Assembly: GCA_013202205.1 (NCBI GenBank)
Contig: JABMSB010000006.1
Coordinates: 1 to 42,683 of the forward strand
Source of the DNA: Candidatus Omnitrophota bacterium
GTDB taxonomy: Bacteria > Omnitrophota > Gorgyraeia > JABMSB01
Direction: 5' to 3'
DNA length: 42,683 nt
The stretch's first letter is position 1, and every line of letters starts with the position of its first letter. Under the pieces are notes generated by a model. The model did no database searches. It worked only from the letters and a program-made list of their open reading frames with translations, and was not told where the DNA came from. The position numbers and the translations under genes were made by a program. Positions 1-8,398 of the stretch are shown here, one piece after another.

Positions 1-3000
1 ATCTTACCCTCTCTCACCCTTACCACTCTGTAATAGATCCCGGTATTCGAGTCAAAATATGATAATTCGTTACCTTCAGCACCAGCAGCAAGCCGACCGA
101 AGAACGGCAAAAGGCTAAGTAGGGTCACGAATATAGCAGGTAGTCTGATCGATAAGAGATCTCCTCTGCGCGCCGGTGTGGCCGCCTGCACCCTAGAATC
201 CTTTTTAGTTCTAAGCCATCTCCAGGCAAAGAATACCACAATGGCTAAGACGGCTACAGTTGAGAAGGCTGTGCCCATCGCCATATACGCTGCAGGCATA
301 ACGACGGTTTGCTTCAATGCACCCGGCATTGCGGCAACCGATCCTGTCTTCTGCTCGGGTGATATATCCGAAATCTTCTCATCTGCCATTTTCATTTCGT
401 CAAGCCTTTGGAATAATTCTTTTAACTTAGACAGGTATAGCTGGACTGCTACCTCTTCTCCTACTCCGAGCGCTTCCGCACCACGATCCCTTCTGATTTC
501 AGCGAGTTTAACAAAGCGCCTGCTGAGCTCATCGTTAAATATATAGCGATACAGGCCATCTATTCTGCTGCGTACTTCCTGAGGCGCCTTTCTATATATA
601 GCTAAATGCGTTTCCGCTTCCTGTTCGTGTGAGAAGTCATCCAATGAAACACGTGTTTTATGATATAAGAGGCCGTGTAGCCCCTCCTCGTTAGTCCCCT
701 TATGCCAGGAATCGAAATCGACATCTGATGGCACGCCAATGTTATTAACCAACGCGGATAATAAGAAGTCTCTATCGGCTCCCTCTGTAATCCCCGCTGC
801 TAATACCAGCCTATCTTCCCAGCCATGGGTGCGTGCTCTAGACCGCGGGTGAATGTGTACATGGTGGTCTTTACTAACTCCTCTCGCCTCTAAACTGGAT
901 AGATATTCATCCGTATAGCTACAGATCTGTGGATGCGCGCACATCTCCCAGTGACCCTTGCGTAAGGCGTCTATCTCATCTACATCACCTGACTCTACAA
1001 GTCTGACAATCTCTCTATCTGTGATTTCATGGCGTTCCCTTGCCGGGAATAGTCTCCCGATCTCATCATCCGTCAGGAGTTCCGCCAATCTTGTATAGAT
1101 AAAGTAAACCGGTAGCTGCATAGGCACACGAGCGGGATAGGTCGCCTCAAGAACTATCTGATTATTTACCGATTTTAGGCAGACCTTACCGCCTTCCTTG
1201 ACGAACGCCAGTCCAAAGAGAGAGGTGAAACGACCCAGGTCGTCTCCCATCGCGCTATAATCGTTTATAAATAAGATCCTGTTGTCTTCGATAAGATCCA
1301 TCTCGGTAATTATGCGGCGCTCCTGTGGCGCAGCGCTTACACCCATAAAAGCGATCCTCTCAAAATTGAGATCGCGATGATTGGCGGCACTTATAAGCAT
1401 AGGTACGCCTTGAGTCTCTACGGTCGCTTCGTAAGTGACACCTGCGCCTGGGAAGTCGATTTCAACTTTCGTTCTACTTTGGCCAATACCGTTTATCTTG
1501 ATATCGCCCGCCTCTATTGATTGCTCTTTTATCTCAACCTGATCACCACCTTTGACGATAGCCAATCTATGTGCACCCTTTAAGACCTTCCCGCTTTCAG
1601 GGTCAAATACTACGTCGATACCGACGCCTTCGATGACCGGGTGGCTCGATACAATTCTAATGGCATCTCTCCCGCGCATCTTAGTTATCGCAGCCGCCAT
1701 TAATGCTGCAACTGTATTACTGCCATACCGTCTCAGCTTTGATGCCTCATCCAAAATCGAGTATCTGCTATCGACGGGCCATCTTTCAGTGGTCACACTT
1801 ACCCAATCCGCTATATCCTTCGACATTGTAACTTCTTCTGCGCTGGCCATACGCGCCAACTTATCTCGCACGTTATCCGTAACTCCCACCTTTTCTCCGT
1901 ATTGTCCCGGGAGGTAGTATATCTGTCTATCCTCAGCTTGCACGGCAAGATCGAGTGGAGTAATCCTTAGCTGTCTATCTTCTTCGACCGAGCTACCTGC
2001 AGTGGCGATCGATCCCGACATCCAGGAAAATTGAGGCATGCCTGTAAAGATTGTGAGCATAATCGCTGCTCCAATAATGGCTAAAGTACCAAATATATCT
2101 TTGCTGATTAGGGCTGGCTCTAATGCATCTCGCCTACGCACAACAAGAGAGCGTCCGATAATAAATATTGCAGCCACAAAGACCGACAGGATACCTATCG
2201 ACCCCATGCCGATAAACATAGCCGGCATCTGGGTAGATGAACCGGGACGGCGACGTAAATAGGCTATCACTTCACTTGCCAACTGCTGGTCCTCGGATTG
2301 CAGCCTTCCTAAAACGCTCCTATCCACCCTCGCTGCCATTGCGAAACTCTCTATCGCTTTAGGACGCATTTGGGAACCCATGCGGTCATATATGACACCG
2401 CGGTGGTATAGATAACTACCATTTCCTGGGTCTAGCTGAACCGCCTTCTGGGCAGGTGCAATTGCCCCCTCGAGATCGCCCGCCATGGCAAGGGCCATGC
2501 TATAATTGTAGTGAAGTTCCGTGTTTTCCGGCGCATATCGCAGGGCCGTTTCATATTCAACACATGCCCTTTCGTGATTACCGGACATACCATAGATGCC
2601 TCCAAGGTTTTGGCGGGCACCTATGTTACGCGGATCCTTGCGGATGGCTTTCTGGCAGGCCTCAATCGCCTCTGGGTAATGGCCTGCCTGTACATATACA
2701 GCACTTATACCTACGTAACTATCCACATCTTCGGGGTTTTTCCTGATCGATTCTTTGTAGGCAGTGATGGCATTCTGATAATCACCTGAATCCCGATAGA
2801 CATTGCCAAGATTAAAATGGGCCTTTGTGTTATGGGGATTAAGGCCCACGGCTATTTTAAGCTCTTCGATCGCCTTCTGATAATCACCTTGGCTGCTATA
2901 TATCGTACCGAGGTTGTAGCGTGATTCAGAATCATCGGGGTCGAGTTCTGTCGACATCTCGTATCTCTCGATCGCTCGCTCTACATCGCCACTGTTATAA

Positions 3001-6000
3001 TGCATGAAACCTATTAATGCATATAAAACCGGTGTAAGGCCGCAATCGCCGAACTTCTTTATAGCAAAATAGGCTGTGTGCATAAGCTCGTCATCTGTGA
3101 TCTGTCTACGCGCATCGTCTAAAACAAGCCTATCCTGCTCAAATTCTGTTCTGAGGGCGTGTAATCTTTCCGGGGAAACTCTATGTTCCTCTCCTAATAC
3201 AGAATACGCACCTTCTTCAGTGTAACGATCGGCGTTTACCACCTTCATTATGCCTAAACTGAAATCGACAATCATAAAATTATCGTGGGCCAATTCTATT
3301 ATATCGAAGGCGTGGTCGCGGGCGCGGGCGCCGTATGCATCAAACTTCAGCAGCTTCAATAAGACGAGTGCCATCTGCGATACCGCGGCGCAGCGCACAA
3401 GTTCACTTGTAAGCGGCGCGGTACTGTCGAGGCCGGTGGTAAACAGCTTGATGAGTGGGCGTGCCTTTTTGGGATCGCTGGTCATATATCCTCGTCCCCT
3501 AAGCGACGTTTCTAATCGGCTAAGGAATGAACGCAGCTCTTCGATGTCGCCCGAACCCCTCACAGAAGCCGCCTCGCGCTGCAATCCGCTAAAGTCTATC
3601 TCTGCAAATAGGCGCTCGAATTCCCTATTTATGGCAAGTTGAGATCCTCTCGGATATCCGAGGTCATCGAGGATCTTTCTGAGGTCTCTGCTCTGTCCGG
3701 AGTTCAGCATTCTGAACAACTTGATGCCGCCAAAAATAACTATTGCGGCAATGGCAACCCATGATACAGCTGCCCCCATTCCCACAAACATCACAGGCAT
3801 CCGGGTGCCAGGTTTTGGAGGATCCTTTCTCTCGGGTGCCCTTTTGGCCTTGAGGAGGTCTACGAGACGCACTGTCTCTTTTGCTTCACCCTCCAGTTTT
3901 TCGACAACCTTCGCCATCTCCCTATAGATATAGCGTGTCTGGAATATCTTTCTATCACCTTCACAACATATTTCTATTACCGCACACTCAGCACTAACAT
4001 TATATATTTGTGTTTGTGTTGCTGAATATATCGCCATGGGGCTACAAATTACACGTATAACATCGACAAGATGTCTTAAGCATGCGACCTTTTCACTGGG
4101 AGGAAGATTATCAAATTCTTCTATGGGCACCTCTAGCATCTCTGTGATAAGTTCTGGGGTAACATCTTCTATCCTTAGCGCCCTATCTTCTTCGCTCTCG
4201 TAATAACCTTCTCTATTATCCAATATGTGCTGCCGCAAATCTTCTGCTGTTCTGAGGCTATCCGACACAGGCACAAAGCTAGCAAAGAGTTCATCCAATA
4301 CTTCTTCAAGCGTTTCGGTGTTCCCAATCCAGTCTTCGGCAAACCACTCAGCTTCGGCCTTATCGAGGCCGCTTTCTCTAAAGGTCGTGATTAATTTATC
4401 TCTATATACCTTTTTGTTCTCTATAAGTCTCCTGGCTTGCGCCAATCCTTCCGCAAACTGCTCCTTCCCGCGAGTGGGATCGATAAACCCGGCCGCTATG
4501 AGCGCCTGTCCTATTGCATAAAAAGTCATGAAGTCGCCACGGAAGTGGTCTATAAACCAGAGTGAGCCTTCTGTGTCGCGCAAACAATTGCCCCTATTAA
4601 AATCGAATATCCCTTCTGTAATACACATAGGTATAACACCCTGGCGTTCTTCGTCCGTCATACTGCGGTGATCTTCTATAAGGTGGCTATTGGCGATATA
4701 GCGGACGAATGCATAATCCCCATCACCGACGGTTCCTCTGAGCACCTCAGGACTATGGAACATCCGGGGATCATCTTCATCCAACATCTTATAGAAGTTT
4801 CTAAAGAGCGCACTACCTGCATATTCAATGCTAAATTGGGTAGGCCGTTCTTTCCTTAATGGCTTGCCTATCCACACTGTGTCTTCTGCCACAACGAGTG
4901 GGAAATGTTTGTTTGTGCTGCCACCAGTATAGTAATACCAGATACTGCCATCCTCATCGGCAGTAAGTTCATATGCGGGTTTCTGCTGCAAGAGCTTACT
5001 GTAAGCTTTATCACCCTTTTTGAGCTGTTGATAGTTTACTAATTTGGCACCCGCCTTATGTGGCACTATAGCTGACATCATCCTGGAGGACATTATGCCG
5101 GCTATCCGCTCTGAGATATAGAGACGCATCTTCGTCCAATTACGTGCAATATATATGCCGAGTACCCCCAGCACTAAAATATTTATTACGATAAGAGCGC
5201 CTATGTGCTCTTGCATGAATGGTGCAATCTGAGAAATGAAGTTACCCTGCGCTGCAACAAAGAATGCAGGGAGTTTGGATCCTTTACGAGGCTCTTCTTG
5301 CTTTGGCAGCTCTTCCTTCTCTTTATCATCTTTAACTCCTCCAACCTGTGGCTCTTCTGCAGCTATAGCCGGCGGGTTGAGTCGCGCGCTATATGCTTGA
5401 TCGAGTTTTGCTACACTTGTAGCTGGCGCTAAACCGCCTGTGAGGAGTGCGAGTATTAGGGCTTCCTGGTTGATAAGTTTGTCCAATTGGGCATCCCTGT
5501 CTTTGAGGAGGGATTTGTATCTTGCTTCATTAAAAACCGTAGTGATACTGGGTGATATGACGATGTAGGAGTAATTGCGTGCTTTAAGGAGCTCAGTAAT
5601 GCCGCTTGTGTGAAAACCTCCCGCAATGAGTATTGCCTTGTCCAAATCTTCGGCTTCCATGCGTCTTATGCTGTTTAGGGTCAGGGATTCGTCCCTCTTT
5701 AAGGCATATTCATAGAAGAGCTCCTGGTGTCGGCAAACCTCATCTAAGTAAACCTGGTCAATCTCCTGATCAGGCAGGAATTCATATACCAGGTGTGATA
5801 TGTTTGTTCCTTTGAGTTTTTCGTAAATCTTAAGCTCTTTTCTTGTCAGATTAATCTGGAATAACTTAATGACCAGTCTTATATACCTGCAGGCCATGTC
5901 TAATCTTCTGTCGCTATCCGTCTGGTAGAGATTTTCTTTTGTCTGTTGGTAGAGATTGTCAAGTTCGTCAAGAAGCCTCTCTTGGTTCAGATCTGTATTT

Positions 6001-7016
6001 AGAGCATTGTATTTGAAATAATTGGAGAGGTTCGGATATGCGCTCTCCAGCCTATATTGAACCATCATCTCTGCGAGGTAGCCGTAGTATTCAGATTCTG
6101 TTATCTGGTAGGAATTGAAGAGCGTCGTCTTTCTTAAGAATTGGCCCTTCTGGGTTGCATCGAGCTTTTGGGATAGGTATCCCACGAAGGCATTTAAGTC
6201 CTGCTGGGTTTCATTAAAGTCTATTCTCCCCTCAAGACGCACTATTTCAATGAGTGTGGTGATATTGGAATACCGTGATAGGTCGAGGGTCAGCTCCTCT
6301 GCCTTACCCTTTAGATAGAGCAGGTGTTCGTCTAAGTTGATGCCGCCTTCTTCGTAGAGGGCATATCTATCTCCGAGCTCTTTTATCTTGGGTGAGAGTT
6401 TTTCCTCCAATAGCGGCAGTACTTCTTTTAACTTCTTAAGACGCGCATTATACATGGGCGTCTCTGACTCCTGGTAAACCCTCAGGTTGTCCAGGTATAT
6501 CTCTCCATCCTCAACACCGTAAAGCTTTAAATCCGTATCCGTTATCGCCGCATATTCTGCCCCTACGAGATGGCCATCTTCCATGAAGAACCTTGTGGCC
6601 CGCTCAACCTTCTCCCTGGGCCCCATATTGGCATATTTAAGCGTGTCGCAGAGGCCTTCTGCTCCCTCGTGGAATATCGTATCTATCTTGTAATTCTCTT
6701 TTAAGTGGGCAATTATCTTCGTTGTCAGATCCTGGGCCTCGGTGTGTGTATGCAGATCCTGGATATGGATGACGAGGCGATCGTCACCCTTATAGGTCTC
6801 TGTGATCTGGCCGTACTCTTGGGGAATTGTTACATCATCGATACTAATTTGGCTGGGAGGGAGGCTGGCGCCGTCGTCAACCGCCACGGAAGTCGGGGCA
6901 CCAAATGCCTCCCTCGCCCATGCCAAATCTAATGTCGTAATAAAAAAGACCATAGCCATAATGAGGCTAATGGTCTTTAAATAGGGCCTATATTGTTTAG
7001 ACTGCCATATTAACAT
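1..7016 (-). CDS. Giant exported TPR membrane protein, partial (C-terminus outside window)
   Basis: I read this frame by hand from ATG at 7016 down to base 1: 2338 codons, no stop, two bases left over. It is absent from the ORF track, probably because it has no stop in the window. The N-terminus is a signal peptide or anchor (MLIWQSKQYRPYLKTISLIM..., Ala-rich cleavage area near residue 34). Residues about 80-480 contain HIQDLHTHTE (~84), FHEGAEG (~115) and AGGFHTSG (~465). This spacing of His/Glu motifs resembles the TraB/ChaN/EreA-like fold, which is an inference. Membrane segments lie near residues 604-627, 1073-1101, 1596-1620, 1639-1661, 2242-2269 and 2290-2313. Seven TPRs occupy about 1336-1563. 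The rest is soluble sequence I do not recognise. An RBS-like AAGGG precedes the start. Expression is probably set by the upstream c-di-GMP riboswitch. The function is unknown; an envelope scaffold is only a guess. Confidence 0.88.
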   Translation of the reverse strand, partial: MLIWQSKQYRPYLKTISLIMAMVFFITTLDLAWAREAFGAPTSVAVDDGASLPPSQISIDDVTIPQEYGQITETYKGDDRLVIHIQDLHTHTEAQDLTTKIIAHLKENYKIDTIFHEGAEGLCDTLKYANMGPREKVERATRFFMEDGHLVGAEYAAITDTDLKLYGVEDGEIYLDNLRVYQESETPMYNARLKKLKEVLPLLEEKLSPKIKELGDRYALYEEGGINLDEHLLYLKGKAEELTLDLSRYSNITTLIEIVRLEGRIDFNETQQDLNAFVGYLSQKLDATQKGQFLRKTTLFNSYQITESEYYGYLAEMMVQYRLESAYPNLSNYFKYNALNTDLNQERLLDELDNLYQQTKENLYQTDSDRRLDMACRYIRLVIKLFQINLTRKELKIYEKLKGTNISHLVYEFLPDQEIDQVYLDEVCRHQELFYEYALKRDESLTLNSIRRMEAEDLDKAILIAGGFHTSGITELLKARNYSYIVISPSITTVFNEARYKSLLKDRDAQLDKLINQEALILALLTGGLAPATSVAKLDQAYSARLNPPAIAAEEPQVGGVKDDKEKEELPKQEEPRKGSKLPAFFVAAQGNFISQIAPFMQEHIGALIVINILVLGVLGIYIARNWTKMRLYISERIAGIMSSRMMSAIVPHKAGAKLVNYQQLKKGDKAYSKLLQQKPAYELTADEDGSIWYYYTGGSTNKHFPLVVAEDTVWIGKPLRKERPTQFSIEYAGSALFRNFYKMLDEDDPRMFHSPEVLRGTVGDGDYAFVRYIANSHLIEDHRSMTDEERQGVIPMCITEGIFDFNRGNCLRDTEGSLWFIDHFRGDFMTFYAIGQALIAAGFIDPTRGKEQFAEGLAQARRLIENKKVYRDKLITTFRESGLDKAEAEWFAEDWIGNTETLEEVLDELFASFVPVSDSLRTAEDLRQHILDNREGYYESEEDRALRIEDVTPELITEMLEVPIEEFDNLPPSEKVACLRHLVDVIRVICSPMAIYSATQTQIYNVSAECAVIEICCEGDRKIFQTRYIYREMAKVVEKLEGEAKETVRLVDLLKAKRAPERKDPPKPGTRMPVMFVGMGAAVSWVAIAAIVIFGGIKLFRMLNSGQSRDLRKILDDLGYPRGSQLAINREFERLFAEIDFSGLQREAASVRGSGDIEELRSFLSRLETSLRGRGYMTSDPKKARPLIKLFTTGLDSTAPLTSELVRCAAVSQMALVLLKLLKFDAYGARARDHAFDIIELAHDNFMIVDFSLGIMKVVNADRYTEEGAYSVLGEEHRVSPERLHALRTEFEQDRLVLDDARRQITDDELMHTAYFAIKKFGDCGLTPVLYALIGFMHYNSGDVERAIERYEMSTELDPDDSESRYNLGTIYSSQGDYQKAIEELKIAVGLNPHNTKAHFNLGNVYRDSGDYQNAITAYKESIRKNPEDVDSYVGISAVYVQAGHYPEAIEACQKAIRKDPRNIGARQNLGGIYGMSGNHERACVEYETALRYAPENTELHYNYSMALAMAGDLEGAIAPAQKAVQLDPGNGSYLYHRGVIYDRMGSQMRPKAIESFAMAARVDRSVLGRLQSEDQQLASEVIAYLRRRPGSSTQMPAMFIGMGSIGILSVFVAAIFIIGRSLVVRRRDALEPALISKDIFGTLAIIGAAIMLTIFTGMPQFSWMSGSIATAGSSVEEDRQLRITPLDLAVQAEDRQIYYLPGQYGEKVGVTDNVRDKLARMASAEEVTMSKDIADWVSVTTERWPVDSRYSILDEASKLRRYGSNTVAALMAAAITKMRGRDAIRIVSSHPVIEGVGIDVVFDPESGKVLKGAHRLAIVKGGDQVEIKEQSIEAGDIKINGIGQSRTKVEIDFPGAGVTYEATVETQGVPMLISAANHRDLNFERIAFMGVSAAPQERRIITEMDLIEDNRILFINDYSAMGDDLGRFTSLFGLAFVKEGGKVCLKSVNNQIVLEATYPARVPMQLPVYFIYTRLAELLTDDEIGRLFPARERHEITDREIVRLVESGDVDEIDALRKGHWEMCAHPQICSYTDEYLSSLEARGVSKDHHVHIHPRSRARTHGWEDRLVLAAGITEGADRDFLLSALVNNIGVPSDVDFDSWHKGTNEEGLHGLLYHKTRVSLDDFSHEQEAETHLAIYRKAPQEVRSRIDGLYRYIFNDELSRRFVKLAEIRRDRGAEALGVGEEVAVQLYLSKLKELFQRLDEMKMADEKISDISPEQKTGSVAAMPGALKQTVVMPAAYMAMGTAFSTVAVLAIVVFFAWRWLRTKKDSRVQAATPARRGDLLSIRLPAIFVTLLSLLPFFGRLAAGAEGNELSYFDSNTGIYYRVVRVREGK

Positions 7017-7087
7017 ATAATAACCCTTAAATAATTAGCGAAAAAAATTTTGTTCTCAAATTTTAGTTTAAAAACCGGGTTGTACAT
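7010..7087 (-). CDS. Putative 25-codon leader ORF overlapping the giant gene start
   Basis: This small ORF has a strong Shine-Dalgarno (AAGGAG, 7 nt before ATG at 7087) and encodes MYNPVFKLKFENKIFFANYL plus five residues. It ends in TAA at 7012-7010. The giant gene's ATG (7016-7014) lies inside its last codons, an arrangement typical of translational coupling. It sits downstream of the riboswitch terminator, so it would be made only on read-through. It could also be a chance ORF. No peptide family is recognised. Confidence 0.35.
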   Translation of the reverse strand: MYNPVFKLKFENKIFFANYLRVIIC

Positions 7088-7110
7088 TTAAAAACTCCTT
7101 AAAAAAGGGC

Positions 7111-7149
7111 ACAAAAGAAGACCGAGCTGCATTTTTTCAGGCAGCTCGG
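7111..7149 (-). terminator. Intrinsic terminator of the riboswitch
   Basis: On the minus strand a 9-bp perfect stem, CCGAGCTGC / GCAGCTCGG, encloses a 10-nt A-rich loop and is followed by TCTTCTTTTGT. Its 5' arm is also the conserved 3' strand of the aptamer (GCCGAGCTGCC). The two folds should therefore exclude each other, the usual layout of transcriptional riboswitch control. Confidence 0.75.
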
Positions 7150-7250
7150 CTATCTATAAAATGGGTGCGTGGGTGGTCCTTCACCCTTTTTCCAGATCCG
7201 TGGCTTTGCGCCCCCACCTCACGATGGGTTCGCCGTTATCTGGTACTTTC
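7138..7250 (-). promoter_or_regulatory. Cyclic-di-GMP-I (GEMM) riboswitch aptamer
   Basis: The minus strand carries the GEMM-I blocks in order: ACGGCGAACCC, a hairpin capped by a GUGA (GNRA) tetraloop (CCCAUC-GUGA-GGUGGG), the hallmark GGCGCAAAGCCACGG, a second long stem (AAAAAGGGUG / CACCCAUUUU, 9 of 10 paired), and the 3' strand GAUAGCCGAGCUGCC. CCAGAU / AUCUGG adds a helix around the first arm. The G in the ACGG block suggests c-di-GMP rather than cGAMP specificity, from remembered family alignments. Because the aptamer 3' strand is the terminator 5' arm, ligand binding is predicted to turn the downstream giant gene on. An Rfam covariance search (RF01051) would settle the call. Confidence 0.85.
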
Positions 7251-7286
7251 ATTCCCTATATCACTTATAACTTATTTAACCCTTTA

Positions 7287-7315
7287 AGTATACCCTATAA
7301 TAGGCAATTTGTCAA
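7287..7315 (-). promoter_or_regulatory. sigma70-type promoter of riboswitch and giant gene
   Basis: The minus strand shows TTGACA (7315-7310), a 17-bp spacer and TATACT (7292-7287), close to perfect consensus. Transcription should begin near 7280, giving a leader of about 260 nt before the ATG at 7016. The remaining part of the 357-bp gap after pgpA (7316-7373) is AT-rich and shows no convincing gene or terminator. Confidence 0.75.
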
Positions 7316-7373
7316 AGGGGTAAATGTATCTTTTTTATGACTTAACAGATGGTATTTAATAGATATAACTTGT

Positions 7374-7817
7374 TTAGATAAAACGAGTTATAATTCTTAA
7401 TATGATTTGAGTATATAATCCGGCTATAAGGTCATCTGTCATGATCCCCCACCCCTCCCTTAAACCCTCCGCAGCCTTGGCCGGGGGTGGTTTTATTATG
7501 TCAAATAGCCTGAATATTATAAACCCTATTAGAAGATAAGAAAGCTTATATGGGATCATAAAGAATGCCACCAAAAACCCGGCTACTTCGTCTATAACCA
7601 CGATACTTGGGTCCTTTATGCCTACGGATCTTTCAACTACGCCCGCACTCCATACCCCAAGAATTATTGATGCAATCATCACAATTGTATAAAGAGCAGG
7701 GTCTTTCCAAAATAAGAGATATAATGCCACCCCTCCCAGGCTGCCCACTGTACCCTGCGCAAAGGGGAATTTTCCAAGATAAAAGAAGCTGGCTATTAAT
7801 GTTGCGGCTCTTTTCAT
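7374..7817 (-). CDS. pgpA: Phosphatidylglycerophosphatase A
   Basis: This 147-aa membrane protein should dephosphorylate phosphatidylglycerophosphate to phosphatidylglycerol at the inner membrane. It has the PgpA signature near the N-terminus (GKFPFAQGTVGSLGG) and the family's DEVAGF motif near residue 70, with hydrophobic segments between. Length fits the family. The ATG overlaps the end of pgsA by 4 bp, and PgsA makes its substrate, so the pair forms consecutive steps of one pathway. It is the last gene of the long housekeeping run; the giant gene downstream has its own promoter. Confidence 0.93.
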   Translation of the reverse strand: MKRAATLIASFFYLGKFPFAQGTVGSLGGVALYLLFWKDPALYTIVMIASIILGVWSAGVVERSVGIKDPSIVVIDEVAGFLVAFFMIPYKLSYLLIGFIIFRLFDIIKPPPAKAAEGLREGWGIMTDDLIAGLYTQIILRIITRFI

Positions 7818-8398
7818 ATTAACACCTTTCTATTACGTACTAAGAATGATATGCCGCTTATTAAAGTAAATATTACCGTCACTAACATCAAAAAGAAGAT
7901 AGACCATCTGGACCAATGGTCGATTGCGTCAGTCCAAAAACCCATCCATACGACACCTATCTCACGAATTATCATAAAGATAAGTATTGCAAAGATGGAG
8001 ACCATCTGAGAGACCGTCTTGTGTTTGCCTGATTTGCGGGCAACCAGCACTTCGCCTTTTGTCAGGACGTGAAACCTCACGCATGTTATTATCAGCTCCC
8101 TTAAGATTATCAATACCACCATCCATGCCGGCACAAGGCCCAATTCGACAAAGGCCAAAAATGCACCCAGCGTCAAAACTTTATCTGCTATCGGATCCAT
8201 AAGCTTGCCGAAGCTGGTCACCATATTGCGCTTCCTGGCTATGCGGCCGTCATAAAGATCGGTAATACAGGCAGCGATAAATATGCCGAGAGCTAAGAAT
8301 TTAAAGGTAACGCCCTCCATGAATAAAAAGAACATGAAGATGAACGTCAAAACGATGCGTGATACGGTAAGTTTATTTGCCAGGTTCATATAATTCAC
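7814..8398 (-). CDS. pgsA: CDP-diacylglycerol--glycerol-3-phosphate phosphatidyltransferase
   Basis: This integral membrane enzyme transfers a phosphatidyl group from CDP-diacylglycerol to glycerol-3-phosphate. The CDP-alcohol phosphotransferase signature is complete: DLYDGRIARKRNMVTSFGK followed by LMDPIAD. The ORF-track start is GTG at 8398; the more family-like start is ATG at 8389 (MNLANKLTVSRI), so the true protein may be 191 aa. Either start overlaps the 3' end of rimO. It overlaps pgpA by 4 bp. Confidence 0.93.
   Translation of the reverse strand: MNYMNLANKLTVSRIVLTFIFMFFLFMEGVTFKFLALGIFIAACITDLYDGRIARKRNMVTSFGKLMDPIADKVLTLGAFLAFVELGLVPAWMVVLIILRELIITCVRFHVLTKGEVLVARKSGKHKTVSQMVSIFAILIFMIIREIGVVWMGFWTDAIDHWSRWSIFFLMLVTVIFTLISGISFLVRNRKVLI

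Noticed and set aside
178-6984. About 18 plus- and minus-strand ORFs listed across the first 7 kb
   Set aside because: They are shadows of the single long minus-strand frame, which has coherent signal peptide, TPR and membrane segments.
7316-7373. Terminator after pgpA
   Set aside because: The sequence is AT-rich but has no stem followed by a T tract.
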